From assembly GCA_947367845.1 (NCBI GenBank), contig CANBES010000003.1, positions 1 through 64,000 on the forward strand: 64,000 bases of DNA, written 5' to 3'. Every line of letters begins with the position of its first letter. Positions within the stretch are counted from its first letter, which is position 1. The stretch is from an uncultured Clostridium sp. (GTDB taxonomy: Bacteria > Bacillota > Clostridia > TANB77 > CAG-508). The notes under the pieces were generated by a model. That model worked only from the letters and a program-made list of their open reading frames with translations, searched no databases and had not been told where the DNA came from. Below are positions 1-10,400 of this stretch, one piece after another. The position numbers were made by a program, and so were the translations under genes.

Positions 1-250
1 AAAATATCCTAGATGTGGACTTTTCTTGCGTACAATCAATTTTTATTGCTATGTGGAATTTACTTTTTTAATTAACCAATTTATCAAAAAACTCATCGCA
101 AAATTCGACTTTTTTCGACATTATATGTTAGCCGACTTTTATAATCTGATACCTAAACAGTTGATTCTTATCTATTTAGAACTTTAGTATCATATAAGCA
201 TATAATTAAGATATATCTGTATACTTTTACATATATCAGACTTTTCTATA

Positions 251-281
251 ATATTAAAAAGACCTTATATTTAAGGTCTCT
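251..281 (-). terminator. Hairpin terminator-like element
   Basis: The stem AGACCTTA/TAAGGTCT is followed, reading the minus strand, by a short T run and AT-rich sequence. It closely resembles the hairpin at 3773-3802, which ends the plus-strand surface-protein frame and the small minus-strand gene. The upstream 1-250 bases are AT-rich and hold no gene that I can recognise. Confidence 0.45.
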
Positions 282-288
282 GAGAGTA

Positions 289-648
289 TTGAATTTATCC
301 CTAGAAAATATTGCTAGTTGCATTGTAAGAGGAGGTTGGCCAGCAACATTAGATGATTATCTAAATACTGTGGAAAAGTTATTTGTTATTGAAAATGTAA
401 AAGCAACAAACTTAAATATTAAGTTGAAGACAGCAATAAGGACTAAATCAAAATTAGAATTAGTAGACCCATCAATTGCAACAGCAATACTTGATTTGAG
501 TCCAAGCGATTTAATTCATGACCTTAACTATTTTGGTTTTCTAACAGAATTTATTAAAATTTAAAGATAAAGTTGATGCTAAAAAGAGCGGTGAAGCTTC
601 TTTCCTAATGGTTTTAACAGCTACACCATATTCTTATAAAAGAGATGA
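289..648 (+). pseudogene. Remnant of a DUF4143-family AAA ATPase
   Basis: The translation from 289 reads like the C-terminal half of the DUF4143 ATPases: a RGGWPA motif, then a stretch close to KTAIRTKSK followed by LVDPSIATAIL and DLNYFGFLTE. The frame stops at 564. The next family segment (DAKKSGE, then FLMVLTATPYSYKRDD) continues in another frame from about 560 to 648, so there is a frameshift. The ATP-binding half (Walker A and B) is missing, and between RGGWPA and KTAIR much of the usual sequence is deleted. This is a dead fragment. An intact relative lies next to it on the opposite strand. Confidence 0.7.
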
Positions 649-694
649 TAGATCAATTTTATCATCTCTTTTGTATAATTTATATTCTTTATAT

Positions 695-1990
695 CTATTT
701 AATGCAAAATGCTGCATATAACGGTATTGACTTTATACCATTTGTAAAACCAAAATTTTTAGTAGAGATTCTAATAGAATATTTAGGATTATATTTTTCT
801 CTATATATATTTAAACTTTTGGATTGAGTATTATTTCCAGCTTTTACTTCAACTGGTATAATTCCATCTTTATTATATAATAAAAAATCAACTTCTGCTT
901 TATTTCCTGAATTCCAATAATATAACGATATATTATTAGCTATAAAAGCTTGCGCTACATAATTTTCTACAATAGCTCCTTTAAACATAAAGTTTTCATT
1001 TAATAATATTTCTGAAAATTCTATTTCTAATAATGACGTTAATATGCCTATGTCACTTAAATATAACTTAAAAGTATTGTCTTGTGTATAAACTTTTAAA
1101 GGTATTTCAACTTTATTAATATATTTACATTTGTATACCATTTCGCTTGATTCTAACCAATCAATGGCGCTTTCAAATTCTCTTCTATTAGCACCTTTTT
1201 CAATATCAACATACTTAAACTTTTTATTTTCTTTTGCTAAGGAACTTGGAATAGTATTATATACTTTTTCTATTTTTACAGATTCACTAGTATTTAATGT
1301 ATATTTATTCATATCGGCTAAATAAGATAAAATTATATTTTTTAATATATTTCTATTCCATAATAATATGTCTTCATTAACATTTTTATAATCTAATATT
1401 GCAGCTGGCATTCCACCAATACACAAATATGTTCGATACATATCTATTAGCTTATCATGTATGCTAATTTCTTCCAAATTCTCATAACATCTCTTAATTT
1501 CATCTACCCACATTTGTTTATCTAATGCTATTAGAAACTCTTCAAAATCCATGGGATGCATAAACTCAATCTGTACTTTGCCTACTGGGAATGAAGATTT
1601 AAATCTACGTATTTTTACTCCAAGTAAGCTTCCAGCACAAATAATCCTATAATTTAAATTACTTTCACAGAATGCTTTTAATGAACTAATAGCCTTTTCA
1701 GATTCTTGAATTTCATCAATAAATACTATAGTTTTATTTGGAATTATCTTTTTATTTAATTCCAATTCTAACTTTTTAACTTTTATTTCAAAATCTGAAT
1801 CTTCCTCGAATATTTTGACTATACCAGGCTTTTCCATTAAATTTATATAAATATAATCTTCAAATTCGTTCTTACAAAATTCATCTATAATATATGTTTT
1901 ACCAATCTGCCTAGCGCCTACAACCATTAACGGTGTATTGATATTTCTATTTTTCCAATCCATTAAAACACTATAAAATTTTCTTTTCAT
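695..1990 (-). CDS. ATP-binding protein, DUF4143 family
   Basis: A AAA-type ATPase of the widespread AAA_14/DUF4143 group, whose cellular role is not firmly known. The N-terminal third has a Walker A (GARQIGKTY, near residue 27) and Walker B (TIVFIDEIQ, near residue 90), followed by a sensor-like CAGSLLG. The C-terminal half has the DUF4143 region, including the terminal VDFLL...VPVEVKAG nuclease-like signature (ND/D-ExK). About 431 residues, which is normal for the family. I chose the ATG at 1990 because AGGTGA lies 5 bases upstream; the GTG at 1999 falls inside that ribosome binding site. The gene stands alone behind its own promoter and a set of 33-base repeats. Such genes are often found singly and patchily, consistent with horizontal spread. 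Confidence 0.85.
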   Translation of the reverse strand: MKRKFYSVLMDWKNRNINTPLMVVGARQIGKTYIIDEFCKNEFEDYIYINLMEKPGIVKIFEEDSDFEIKVKKLELELNKKIIPNKTIVFIDEIQESEKAISSLKAFCESNLNYRIICAGSLLGVKIRRFKSSFPVGKVQIEFMHPMDFEEFLIALDKQMWVDEIKRCYENLEEISIHDKLIDMYRTYLCIGGMPAAILDYKNVNEDILLWNRNILKNIILSYLADMNKYTLNTSESVKIEKVYNTIPSSLAKENKKFKYVDIEKGANRREFESAIDWLESSEMVYKCKYINKVEIPLKVYTQDNTFKLYLSDIGILTSLLEIEFSEILLNENFMFKGAIVENYVAQAFIANNISLYYWNSGNKAEVDFLLYNKDGIIPVEVKAGNNTQSKSLNIYREKYNPKYSIRISTKNFGFTNGIKSIPLYAAFCIK

Positions 1991-2007
1991 TAACATCACC
2001 TATATTT

Positions 2008-2036
2008 ATTTTATTATTATTTATTTAGTTTGTCAA
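2008..2036 (-). promoter_or_regulatory. Sigma-A promoter of the DUF4143 ATPase gene
   Basis: On the minus strand, TTGACA (2031-2036) and TAAAAT (2008-2013) are separated by 17 bases and lie just upstream of the ribosome binding site of the ATPase gene. The 33-base repeats begin only a few bases upstream of the -35 box. Confidence 0.65.
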
Positions 2037-2042
2037 CACAAT

Positions 2043-2141
2043 TTACATTTTTTTGATATCACTTTTACATATTGTTTACATTTTTTCGATACCACTTTCA
2101 CACACGAATTACATTTTTTCGACACCACTTTTGTGTTTTTT
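2043..2141. repeat. Three tandem 33-base repeats upstream of a promoter
   Basis: Units begin at 2043, 2076 and 2109, each starting TTACATTTTTT and containing a variant of CGATACCACTT. They are diverged from one another but keep an exact 33-base period (about three helical turns). They sit immediately upstream of the -35 box of the DUF4143 ATPase gene, so they may bind a regulator on one face of the helix. A looser piece of the same motif (TTCGACTTTTTTCGACA) occurs near 103-122. Confidence 0.7.
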
Positions 2142-2176
2142 AAATTTTTTTACTTTTAATCTATAACTTAATATTA

Positions 2177-3766
2177 GTGTTTCTTGCAAACTCATATATT
2201 CTAATTTTAGCATTTTTTGACACAAATGCCACATTATACGCAAAGTGGACAAGAAACTCTATAACCCTTGCTACGCCTACAAGAGAAGGATACACATTTA
2301 AAGGTTGGTTCACGGCAGCAAGTGGAGGAACTCAAATTACAAGTTCAACTGTGATAGACAAAAATCAAACTATTTATGCACAATGGAACGAAGTACCATT
2401 TTCAACAAATTATGGAAGAATAGAAATTATATGGTTAAATGAGAATAACACTGTACGAGACACTCCAAATCCACCAGTTCTAACTTCCAACGGAGAATCT
2501 ATGACTCCCGTAACTTGGACAGAAGTCAAAAATAGTGCTGGAAGCATTACTTCTTGGACAGAAGACGCAACAGCGAAATCCTCTTGGTATAGCTATACTG
2601 CGGGAAGTGGAACAAATGACAACGTATCAAGTAAATGGGCAAATGCAAAAACAAGAAATGGTAGTTATTTTGTATGGATACCAAGATATGCATATAGAAT
2701 AAAATATTATGCAAGCGAAACAAGTAACGATGTATCTGGATATTGTGACGGATATGGAATAAGACAACCTTCTGGAACAGTAAAATATAAATTAGACACT
2801 GGAATACAAACTGTAGATTATAATGGAGCTAAATACATTGTACATCCAGCATTTGAAACTAATTTAAATACTGGTGGTTGGAGTTCAGATTTAAAAGGAT
2901 TTTGGTTTGCAAAATACGAAATGAGTGGAAGTGGAAGTACAACAAGCTCAACAAATACACTAAAAAGTGTGCCTAATGTAAGTAATTTAATACATCCATG
3001 TATTGGAGAACAATATGTATATTCAAGAAATGCAAATTATGGGTACACAGGAAAAGCCGAAACAACATCATCAGGCGGAACAAACTATACACATACAAGT
3101 TATATGAATAGCCATTTAATGAAAAGTAGCGAATGGGGAGCCGTAGCATATTTAGCACATAGCAAATATGGAAGAAATGGGCATGAAATAGATATAAATA
3201 ATAGTAGCTCTTATATTACTGGAAATGGCGGTGGAAGTCCGAATGCAACTTCTGTATCAGGAACTGCAAACGCATATAATACTGTAAAAGGAGCAAGAGC
3301 AAGTACAACAGGAAATGTTTATGGAATATACGATATGTCAGGTGGAGCTTGGGAATCAGCAGCTGTACTTGATAAACTTGGAAAAACAGATATAATGAAT
3401 CACAATCTTTTTGGACAATATTTAACTAGAGAAGCTAAAGATAGCACTGGTAATTATATAAGTACAAAATATATAACGAAATATGAAAACGGCAATTCTT
3501 CAGGAGAAACAAATATAGTAATATATGGAGTAGGAAAAAATGGAGCTATATCAAAAGAAGCTCATAAAGGTGGAGAATATGGTGCAACTTCTACTGGAAC
3601 TTACAAAAACTGGTTTAATGACAATGCGGGTGTTGTAAGCAATGGATATCCATTTGCTATTCGTGGAGGTGCACATGATAATAAATCTGATACAGGACTA
3701 TTCGCTTGTGGTGGTAGTTATGGTTTTACCGATAATACTGCATTTAGAACAGTTCTCTGTCCATAA
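2177..3766 (+). CDS. 5'-truncated surface protein: InlB-type repeat plus C-type-lectin/FGE-like domain
   Basis: The frame opens with a GTG that has no convincing ribosome binding site. After about 15 unrelated residues it enters one InlB B-repeat (Listeria-Bacteroides repeat; NATLYAKW...GYTFKGWFTAASGGTQI...TIYAQW, residues 17-72). The rest (about 75-529) has features of the C-type-lectin/formylglycine-generating-enzyme-like fold common in clostridial surface and phage proteins: YFVWIPRYAY, GFWFAKYEM, SSEWGAVAYL, GIYDMSGGAWE, and a C-terminal AIRGG...GLFACGG...FRTVL. I infer that this is the 3' part of a long repeat protein separated from its own 5' end. It could be a silent alternative C-terminus for the giant protein at 4390-11739, with which it shares a 165-base inverted repeat. 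No signal peptide is visible. It may not be expressed in this orientation. Confidence 0.7.
   Translation: MFLANSYILILAFFDTNATLYAKWTRNSITLATPTREGYTFKGWFTAASGGTQITSSTVIDKNQTIYAQWNEVPFSTNYGRIEIIWLNENNTVRDTPNPPVLTSNGESMTPVTWTEVKNSAGSITSWTEDATAKSSWYSYTAGSGTNDNVSSKWANAKTRNGSYFVWIPRYAYRIKYYASETSNDVSGYCDGYGIRQPSGTVKYKLDTGIQTVDYNGAKYIVHPAFETNLNTGGWSSDLKGFWFAKYEMSGSGSTTSSTNTLKSVPNVSNLIHPCIGEQYVYSRNANYGYTGKAETTSSGGTNYTHTSYMNSHLMKSSEWGAVAYLAHSKYGRNGHEIDINNSSSYITGNGGGSPNATSVSGTANAYNTVKGARASTTGNVYGIYDMSGGAWESAAVLDKLGKTDIMNHNLFGQYLTREAKDSTGNYISTKYITKYENGNSSGETNIVIYGVGKNGAISKEAHKGGEYGATSTGTYKNWFNDNAGVVSNGYPFAIRGGAHDNKSDTGLFACGGSYGFTDNTAFRTVLCP
2223..2387 (+). repeat. Left copy of a 165-base inverted repeat (InlB-type repeat unit)
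   Basis: This segment matches the reverse complement of 5667-5831 over the same length with no gaps. Hand alignment gives about 27 mismatches (roughly 84% identity). There are three blocks of perfect identity, about 30, 47 and 26 bases. Both copies are in the same reading frame relative to their genes. Confidence 0.85.
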
Positions 3767-3772
3767 TACTTT

Positions 3773-3802
3773 AAAGAGACCTTAAAATTAAGGTCTCTTT
3801 AT
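3773..3802. terminator. Bidirectional hairpin terminator between convergent genes
   Basis: The stem AGAGACCTTAA/TTAAGGTCTCT with A/T runs on both sides lies between the plus-strand frame ending at 3766 and the minus-strand gene ending at 3809. It can terminate both. Confidence 0.75.
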
Positions 3803-3808
3803 AATATT

Positions 3809-4414
3809 TTAGTCCAATTTTTCTCTTACTTCATAATCCTCGATTTTATCTAAGCTAAAATCTATATCCTTTGTAAACTTCAATGCAATACCTGACTCTG
3901 CGCTTTTTATAGGGTTCATATGAACTATAATTGATGCCAATTCGTTTCTATCTTTATCTAGAAGTACTATTTCATTTATCTTTGCATCTACATCTTCATA
4001 TGTATAATTGTAAACTTCTGCTATAAATAAAACTTCATCTCCCATTCTGCATAACTTAGTTTTTCTATATATAAGTCCATCTATATTTTTATCATTTATT
4101 ACATTTTCAGAATTACAAAATTCTGAGGCTTCTTCTTGAACATTTTCTATAAGTTCTAATCCAGGTCTTATAAATTCATTATTAGCCATAATATCATCCA
4201 TCTTGCTTAAACAATGTTTCTCCCATTCCGTTTGTTCACTTGCACTTACACTGTTATTAATATCAGTCTCTGTATCTTTTTTATTACAAAAGATACAATA
4301 ACTTAATATGCACAGAATAATTACTAGTACAATTGATACTATTATTAAAACTTTTTTATTTTTCACTAATTTTGTCTCCTTTACTGATTCTAATATGTTC
4401 CTGGTGTTGGACAA
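3809..4414 (-). CDS. Single-pass membrane protein of unknown function, linked to the giant surface protein
   Basis: A 201-residue protein with a short basic cytoplasmic start, one membrane segment (about residues 23-46, ending in a Cys-containing ILSYCIFC) and an exterior domain. The C-terminal 90 residues (YRKTKLCRMGDEVLFIAEV...) form alternating beta-like segments. They loosely resemble the FxLYD-type extracellular beta-sandwich domains; this is a resemblance only. The start lies inside the 3' end of the upstream 2449-residue gene (25-base overlap), so the two are almost certainly co-transcribed and translationally coupled. The product may assist or anchor the giant protein. It would move with the 3' end of that gene in any inversion between the 165-base repeats. 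Confidence 0.75.
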   Translation of the reverse strand: MSNTRNILESVKETKLVKNKKVLIIVSIVLVIILCILSYCIFCNKKDTETDINNSVSASEQTEWEKHCLSKMDDIMANNEFIRPGLELIENVQEEASEFCNSENVINDKNIDGLIYRKTKLCRMGDEVLFIAEVYNYTYEDVDAKINEIVLLDKDRNELASIIVHMNPIKSAESGIALKFTKDIDFSLDKIEDYEVREKLD

Positions 4415-7400
4415 GGTTTAACATTTCCTTCTGTACTATTTGGACATTTTGCTAATGTTGTATAGCTTCCATAATTTTTATTTATTTGTCCACAAACTGA
4501 ACATATTGCGTGTCTACAAGTATTATGCCATTCTCCACAAGAGCTCCAATAATAATTATATTGCGCATATGGATAAGTATGAACTGTATTACAACGGTCA
4601 TTAATATTACATGTATGTGCTGGTGGAGCTGTAGCTGTTACATTCGCCGTAAGTGCTGCTACTCCTACTCTTGAACCGTTTATAGTTAAATATACATGCG
4701 AATTGTATTCACCACTTTCATAATTATGATTACTTACTTTTACAGTTGCAAGATATGCTCCATTTCCATGAGATGTTGCAGTTATCCATTCAATATCATC
4801 TTGTCCGTTATTAGTTGTCCAAGTAGGAACTTCTACTTTTGTTACACCACTTCTATTAGTATATATTCTTACTTTATATCCTGTAGAATCTACTCCATAT
4901 ATATATATTCTTTCTTCAAATGGTACATTTACTGTTCCTGCTATTCTCATTGATGCTGCAGGATTATCATATATATGTGCGATATATTCTCCGTATTCAT
5001 ATTTATGGCCTGATACATAAATTCTCTTTGACCATTTTCCGCCACCATTATTATCTAATCCATGCCATACGATATCATCTTGTCCATTTGAACTTGTCCA
5101 AACAGCTGCTTGTCTAGCTCCTGTAATATTATCAGCTGAATAATATTCTATTGTAAATCCATCTCTTGTTATATTTGTGAATTTTAATGTGTCACGTTTT
5201 ACAAATTTTAGCCATACACCTGTTGTTTTTGTAAGTGTTCCTGTTAAAGTACCTGAATGTACTCCTTCATAAACATAACCATTATTTGCAACAATATTTT
5301 TTATTTCATATGTTGTTCCTGCTCTATATTGTTGACAGAAGTCTGTTACTCCTGCACTTACTCTTGAGCCATTTATATATACATCAGCTTTTCCATAAAC
5401 ACCTAAATTTCCGCTACTTGTACCGTCTAGATATCCATTTAAATCTAAAGTATATTTTTGACGATATACTGTTACTTGTGTAGTTTTCGCACCTGTAACT
5501 ATATATGAAGTGATACTTGCTGCCTGATATGTGGCATCTGCAGCCCTTGACCAAGATACTGTTGAACCATAAGCATAGTTTGTATTTATTGCATTTGAAT
5601 ATCCTGTAAATGTTCCGTCTACATTTTCATAACGTACTTGTACAGTTTGAGTATAATTTACAGGTGTCCATTGTGCATAAATAGTTTGATTTGCCGTTAT
5701 AGATGTTGCACTTGTAATTTGAGTTCCTCCACTTGCTGCCGTGAACCAACCTTTAAAAGTGTACCCAGTCCTTGTAGGAGTAGCTAAAGAGATGCTGTTA
5801 TTTGTCCACTTTGCGTATAATGTGGCATTTGCGCTATATTTTGTAGTAGTAAATGCTGTTGTTATGTTACCATTAGCATTTATCAATTGGTCTCCGCCAC
5901 CGCCAGTCGCTGTATAATATCCGCCAAATGTATAACTTGCTGTAGTGCTTGTTCCACTTACCGTTCCGCCGTTTGCATTATATGTTAATGTATATGACCT
6001 GCTTGGTTTTGTTATCGCATTTGCAGAAGTTGTCATCTGAGTTGTACAAGCTGTTTCTTTATATATACCTGTTCCATACTTCTCATATACAGCTGTACTT
6101 CCTGCACTTGTAGCACTTTGAGTATTTAATGTTACTGTATATACATTTCCTGACCATTGTGCATATATTGTTGTATTAGCTGATATTGTAGTTGTAGTTC
6201 CATATTTAGTTCCCCCACTTTCTGCTGTGAACCAACCTGTAAATGTATAATTTGTTCTTGTTGGCTTTGTTGTTGATAATGTAATTGTTGCTCCAACCCT
6301 TCCACCAGTATAATTCATATATGCTGTTCCTGATTGTGCCGCTGGCACTCCAGATGTCGCCCCATTTCCATTGTATGTTAATGTTACACTATATGAATAT
6401 GACATATAGTATGTTGTATTATTCATTATTGATGCATTTCCATTTAACGCTACATTTACTGTTGCATTTGCTGCATTACTTGTTGACCAACCCCTTGCTG
6501 TATATCCACTTGGCGGTGTAGTTGTTCCTAAATTAATGCTTGCATTTGCTTTTGAACCGTCATAATATGCATATGCTGTTCCTGTTGCTGTTGAACTTGT
6601 ATTATTATATACATATTTTGTTGCTGTTACAGTCTTCTTATAAACTGCATAATATGTTGCAGTTGCTGTTGTTGGCGTTGTAGCACTTCCTGTTTTACTT
6701 GTAGATACATGAGAATATGTTGTACTATCTACACCTTTACTTCCACTTACTGCTGCTGGTATTCCTATATTAGCTTGAATTGTATTTACTCCGCCACTCT
6801 TAGAAATATAACTTCTTGTAGCACTTGCTGTTGCTTTTGCAGCTGCTGTTCCATTGTAATAATTAAATGTTGCTGTTATATTCTTTTGATACATTGCGTA
6901 CAATGCTTGTACTCCTGTTGCATTTGGAGCTCTTTGATAATCTGAACCTGCTTGATTTGCATCATATGACCACCATTTAAATGTTGCTCCGTCGTATGCA
7001 CTTGGTGTTGGAACACTATCAACTGTACAAACATAATTCGTTCCGTTTGACCTTGCTCTTCTTGTTGTTGTACTTGACGTATGTGCTGAGCCATTATAGT
7101 AGTAATATGTTAAACTACAATCATAGAAAGCATAATACTTAGTATTTGCTGTTGTTGGTGTTACAGCTGTTGAAGAGTTTACTGCTGTTGCCACACCTCT
7201 ATATGCTGTAGTATAGTATGTTGAACTTCCCGTTACAGCTGCTGGTATTGAAATATTACCATTATATGTATTAATTCCTCCACTCTTTGAAATATAATTT
7301 CTTATTCCACTTGCTGTTGTAGTCGCTTGTGTATTTGTAAGGTTATCTCCTGTGTGATAGTAAAATGTTGCTGTTACAGATTTTTCATATACTGCATATA

Positions 7401-10400
7401 AAGTAGTTGACGCTGTTGTTGTTGGTGTTCTCTTATAATCTGCACCCGCTTGATTTGCATCATATGACCACCATTTAAAGTTTGCTCCATCATAAGCTGT
7501 TGGCTTTGGTTCTGTATTTACAGAACATGAGTAAGTAGTTCCGTTTGTTGTTGCTGTTCTTGTTGCTGTACTTGCTGTATGTTGTGACCCATTATAATAA
7601 TAGTATGATATTCCTACATTATATACTGCATAATATGCTGTATTAGCTGTTGTTGGCGTCATCATTGAGCCTGAACTTCTTGCATTAGATACACCTTTAT
7701 ATGTTGTTCCATAATATCCTGTACTTGAACTTACTGCACTTGGCACAGCTATATTACTTTGTGTATATGTACCTGCATAGTTCATAAATCTTGTAGCACT
7801 AGCTGTGGTTGTTGCTTGTGTCGCTGCATATTGGTCTGTTCCACCATGATAATAGAATGTTGCTGTTATTGTTGCTTGATATGATGAATAATATGTTGTA
7901 TTTGCAGATATAGTTGCGTTTGCTCCACTATTTACACTTATTCCTGCATTCGCTGCATTTGATGTACTCCAACCCCTTTGAGTATATGTAATACTATCTT
8001 TTGTAGCATTTGCTATTACTGGTGTTTTTATTGTTGCTTGTGTTGTTTTATTATAAATTGTTTGTGAAACTTGTGTACTTGTTGCTGCTGTTCCATTAAA
8101 GTAATTAAATGTTCCTGTTATTGTTTTACTATAAATTGCATATAGTGTAACATTTCCTGCTCCCATATTTAATGAATTTAACTTTGTTGTTGCATCTTTA
8201 TTTGTATTCCATCCTACAAAAGTATATCCATCCTTTACCGCTGTTGGTGATAAGTCTATTGCACTACCATAATTTACTGTTGCACTTGTTTTTGTTGCTG
8301 ATTTTCCACCATTTTCTGCATAATTATATGTTACTGTATATGGATTTGCTGTTCTTGTGAAGTTTGCTGTTACTGTTGTTGCAGCATTTACAGTTCCACT
8401 TGTTGGTGTCCAACCAGTAAAGTTTGTTGTATATCCTGCTAAATTCGTTACAGCAGCTGTTACTGTTCTTCCACCCGCTAATGTTACAGTTGCTCCACTT
8501 GTAGTATAGTTTGTTCCCCTTACTACTAATCTATTTGCTACTGAGACTGTTCCATAATTGTTATTGTTTGACACAAAGTTTACTGTATTCAAATTTACAT
8601 AAACTCCGGTGTTTTGTGCTCCTAATGTTCCACTAGCTGTATATGCTACTGCTTCTCCATCTAGTCTCAATCCATATATTTCCCAAGATGTACCATATGT
8701 GTGTTGTGTATAGTAATCTTGTATATATCCTTTGTCTACTCCTCCTACTTTAAATCCCACTGTTACTCTTGAATTATAGCCTGAACCATGTCCAGTTCCA
8801 TCGACATTCATATTTAAGTCTATATAATAACTATTTATACTCCAGTTTGCTGTATATTCTTTATTTCCTGTTGAACCTTTTGGTATTGTTACTGTTGTTT
8901 GTGGTGTTGTTCCATTACTTCCTGTCCAACCTGTAAATGTATATCCTGTTCTTGTTGGCGTTGGTAATGTTATTGCATTTGACTCTACATTATAACTTGT
9001 TGGTTGTCCTGAAATTGATCCACCATTCAAGTTATATGATATTGTATAATTTGTTGCTGTCCAGTTTGCTGTATAAGATCTATCTCTTGTTGAACCTTTT
9101 GGTATTGTTACTGTTGTTTGTGGTGTTGTTCCATTACTTCCTGTCCAACCTGTGAATGTATATCCTGTTCTTGTTGGCGTTGGCAATGTTATTGTTTCTG
9201 TTCCCACATTGAAACTGGTTGGTCCATTAGCTGTTCCACCATTTAAATTATATGTTATTTTATAAGTATTTGTTGTCCAATGTGCATAATATGTCACATT
9301 GTTTGCTGGTACTGTTGTTGCATCTGATATCTTTGTTCCTCCTACTGGTGCTGTGTACCAACCTGTAAATGTATATCCTGTTCTTGTTGGCGCTGGTAGT
9401 GTTCCTAATGCCGAATTATATTGTTTGCTTGCTGTTGTGTGTGTTGGTGTACCTTCCATTATTTCTAATGAATGTACATATAATTCTTCTCCATCTGCCC
9501 ATCCGCCATAATTAGCATAGAAGATAAATGCTTTATAATCTCTATCTGTTGCTGTAAATGTATGTGTTACTTTTTGCCAACTTGTTGTTACATTTACATC
9601 CTTACAACCATTTTGTTCATCTCCCATATATAATTTCTTATTTGTACTTGCTTTTACATATACACTCCATGTGTATGTCTTTCCAGCTGTTAATTTAGCT
9701 GCTGGTGAATAATATGGCCCTCCTGATGTTCCTGCTGGCATTACAAATTTTATATAATTTCCGTCTTTTGCATTTGCATCTGCTACATTTGTTTTAGATT
9801 TTGGTGTTGTTGTTGCTTGAGCATATCTTCCTAGAACTGTTGTGTCATTCCATATGCTATTTGCATAATAATTGTTATCATAAGTAACTGTGTAATTATT
9901 TATTGTCCATTGTGCATAATATGTCACATTATTTGCTGGTACTGTTGTTGTATTTGTTATCTTTGTTCCGCCTGTTGCTGCTGTAAACCAACCTGTAAAA
10001 GTATATCCTGTTCTAGTTGGTGTTGGTAAAGTTCCCATTTGGCTACCATAGCCTTTTGTAAGAGTTCCTGTTGATACACTTCCACCATTTGCATTAAGTG
10101 TTATCACAACACCTGGAACTTGTATATCATCAAATCCTGTTAACACTCTTCTATTTCCAAGATTATCGTAAGCATATACATGAGTTATATACTTTCCATA
10201 TTCATTTTTATGATCTGTTACATTTACATGATATACCCATGTTGTTCCATCTGCTTGTTTTACACCTGTTGCTATTTCATTTGTTGCCCAATTGCTTTGA
10301 ATATCATCTTGTCCATTTGCATTAGTCCATGTTGGGAATTGTACTCTGTTTACACCTGAGCCTGTTCCGTCTGTTACTCCATAAACATATACATCATATC

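Noticed and set aside
645-827. Small plus-strand protein-coding gene
   Set aside because: It overlaps the 3' end of the DUF4143 gene and the tail of the pseudogene, is hydrophobic by AT bias and has no start signals.
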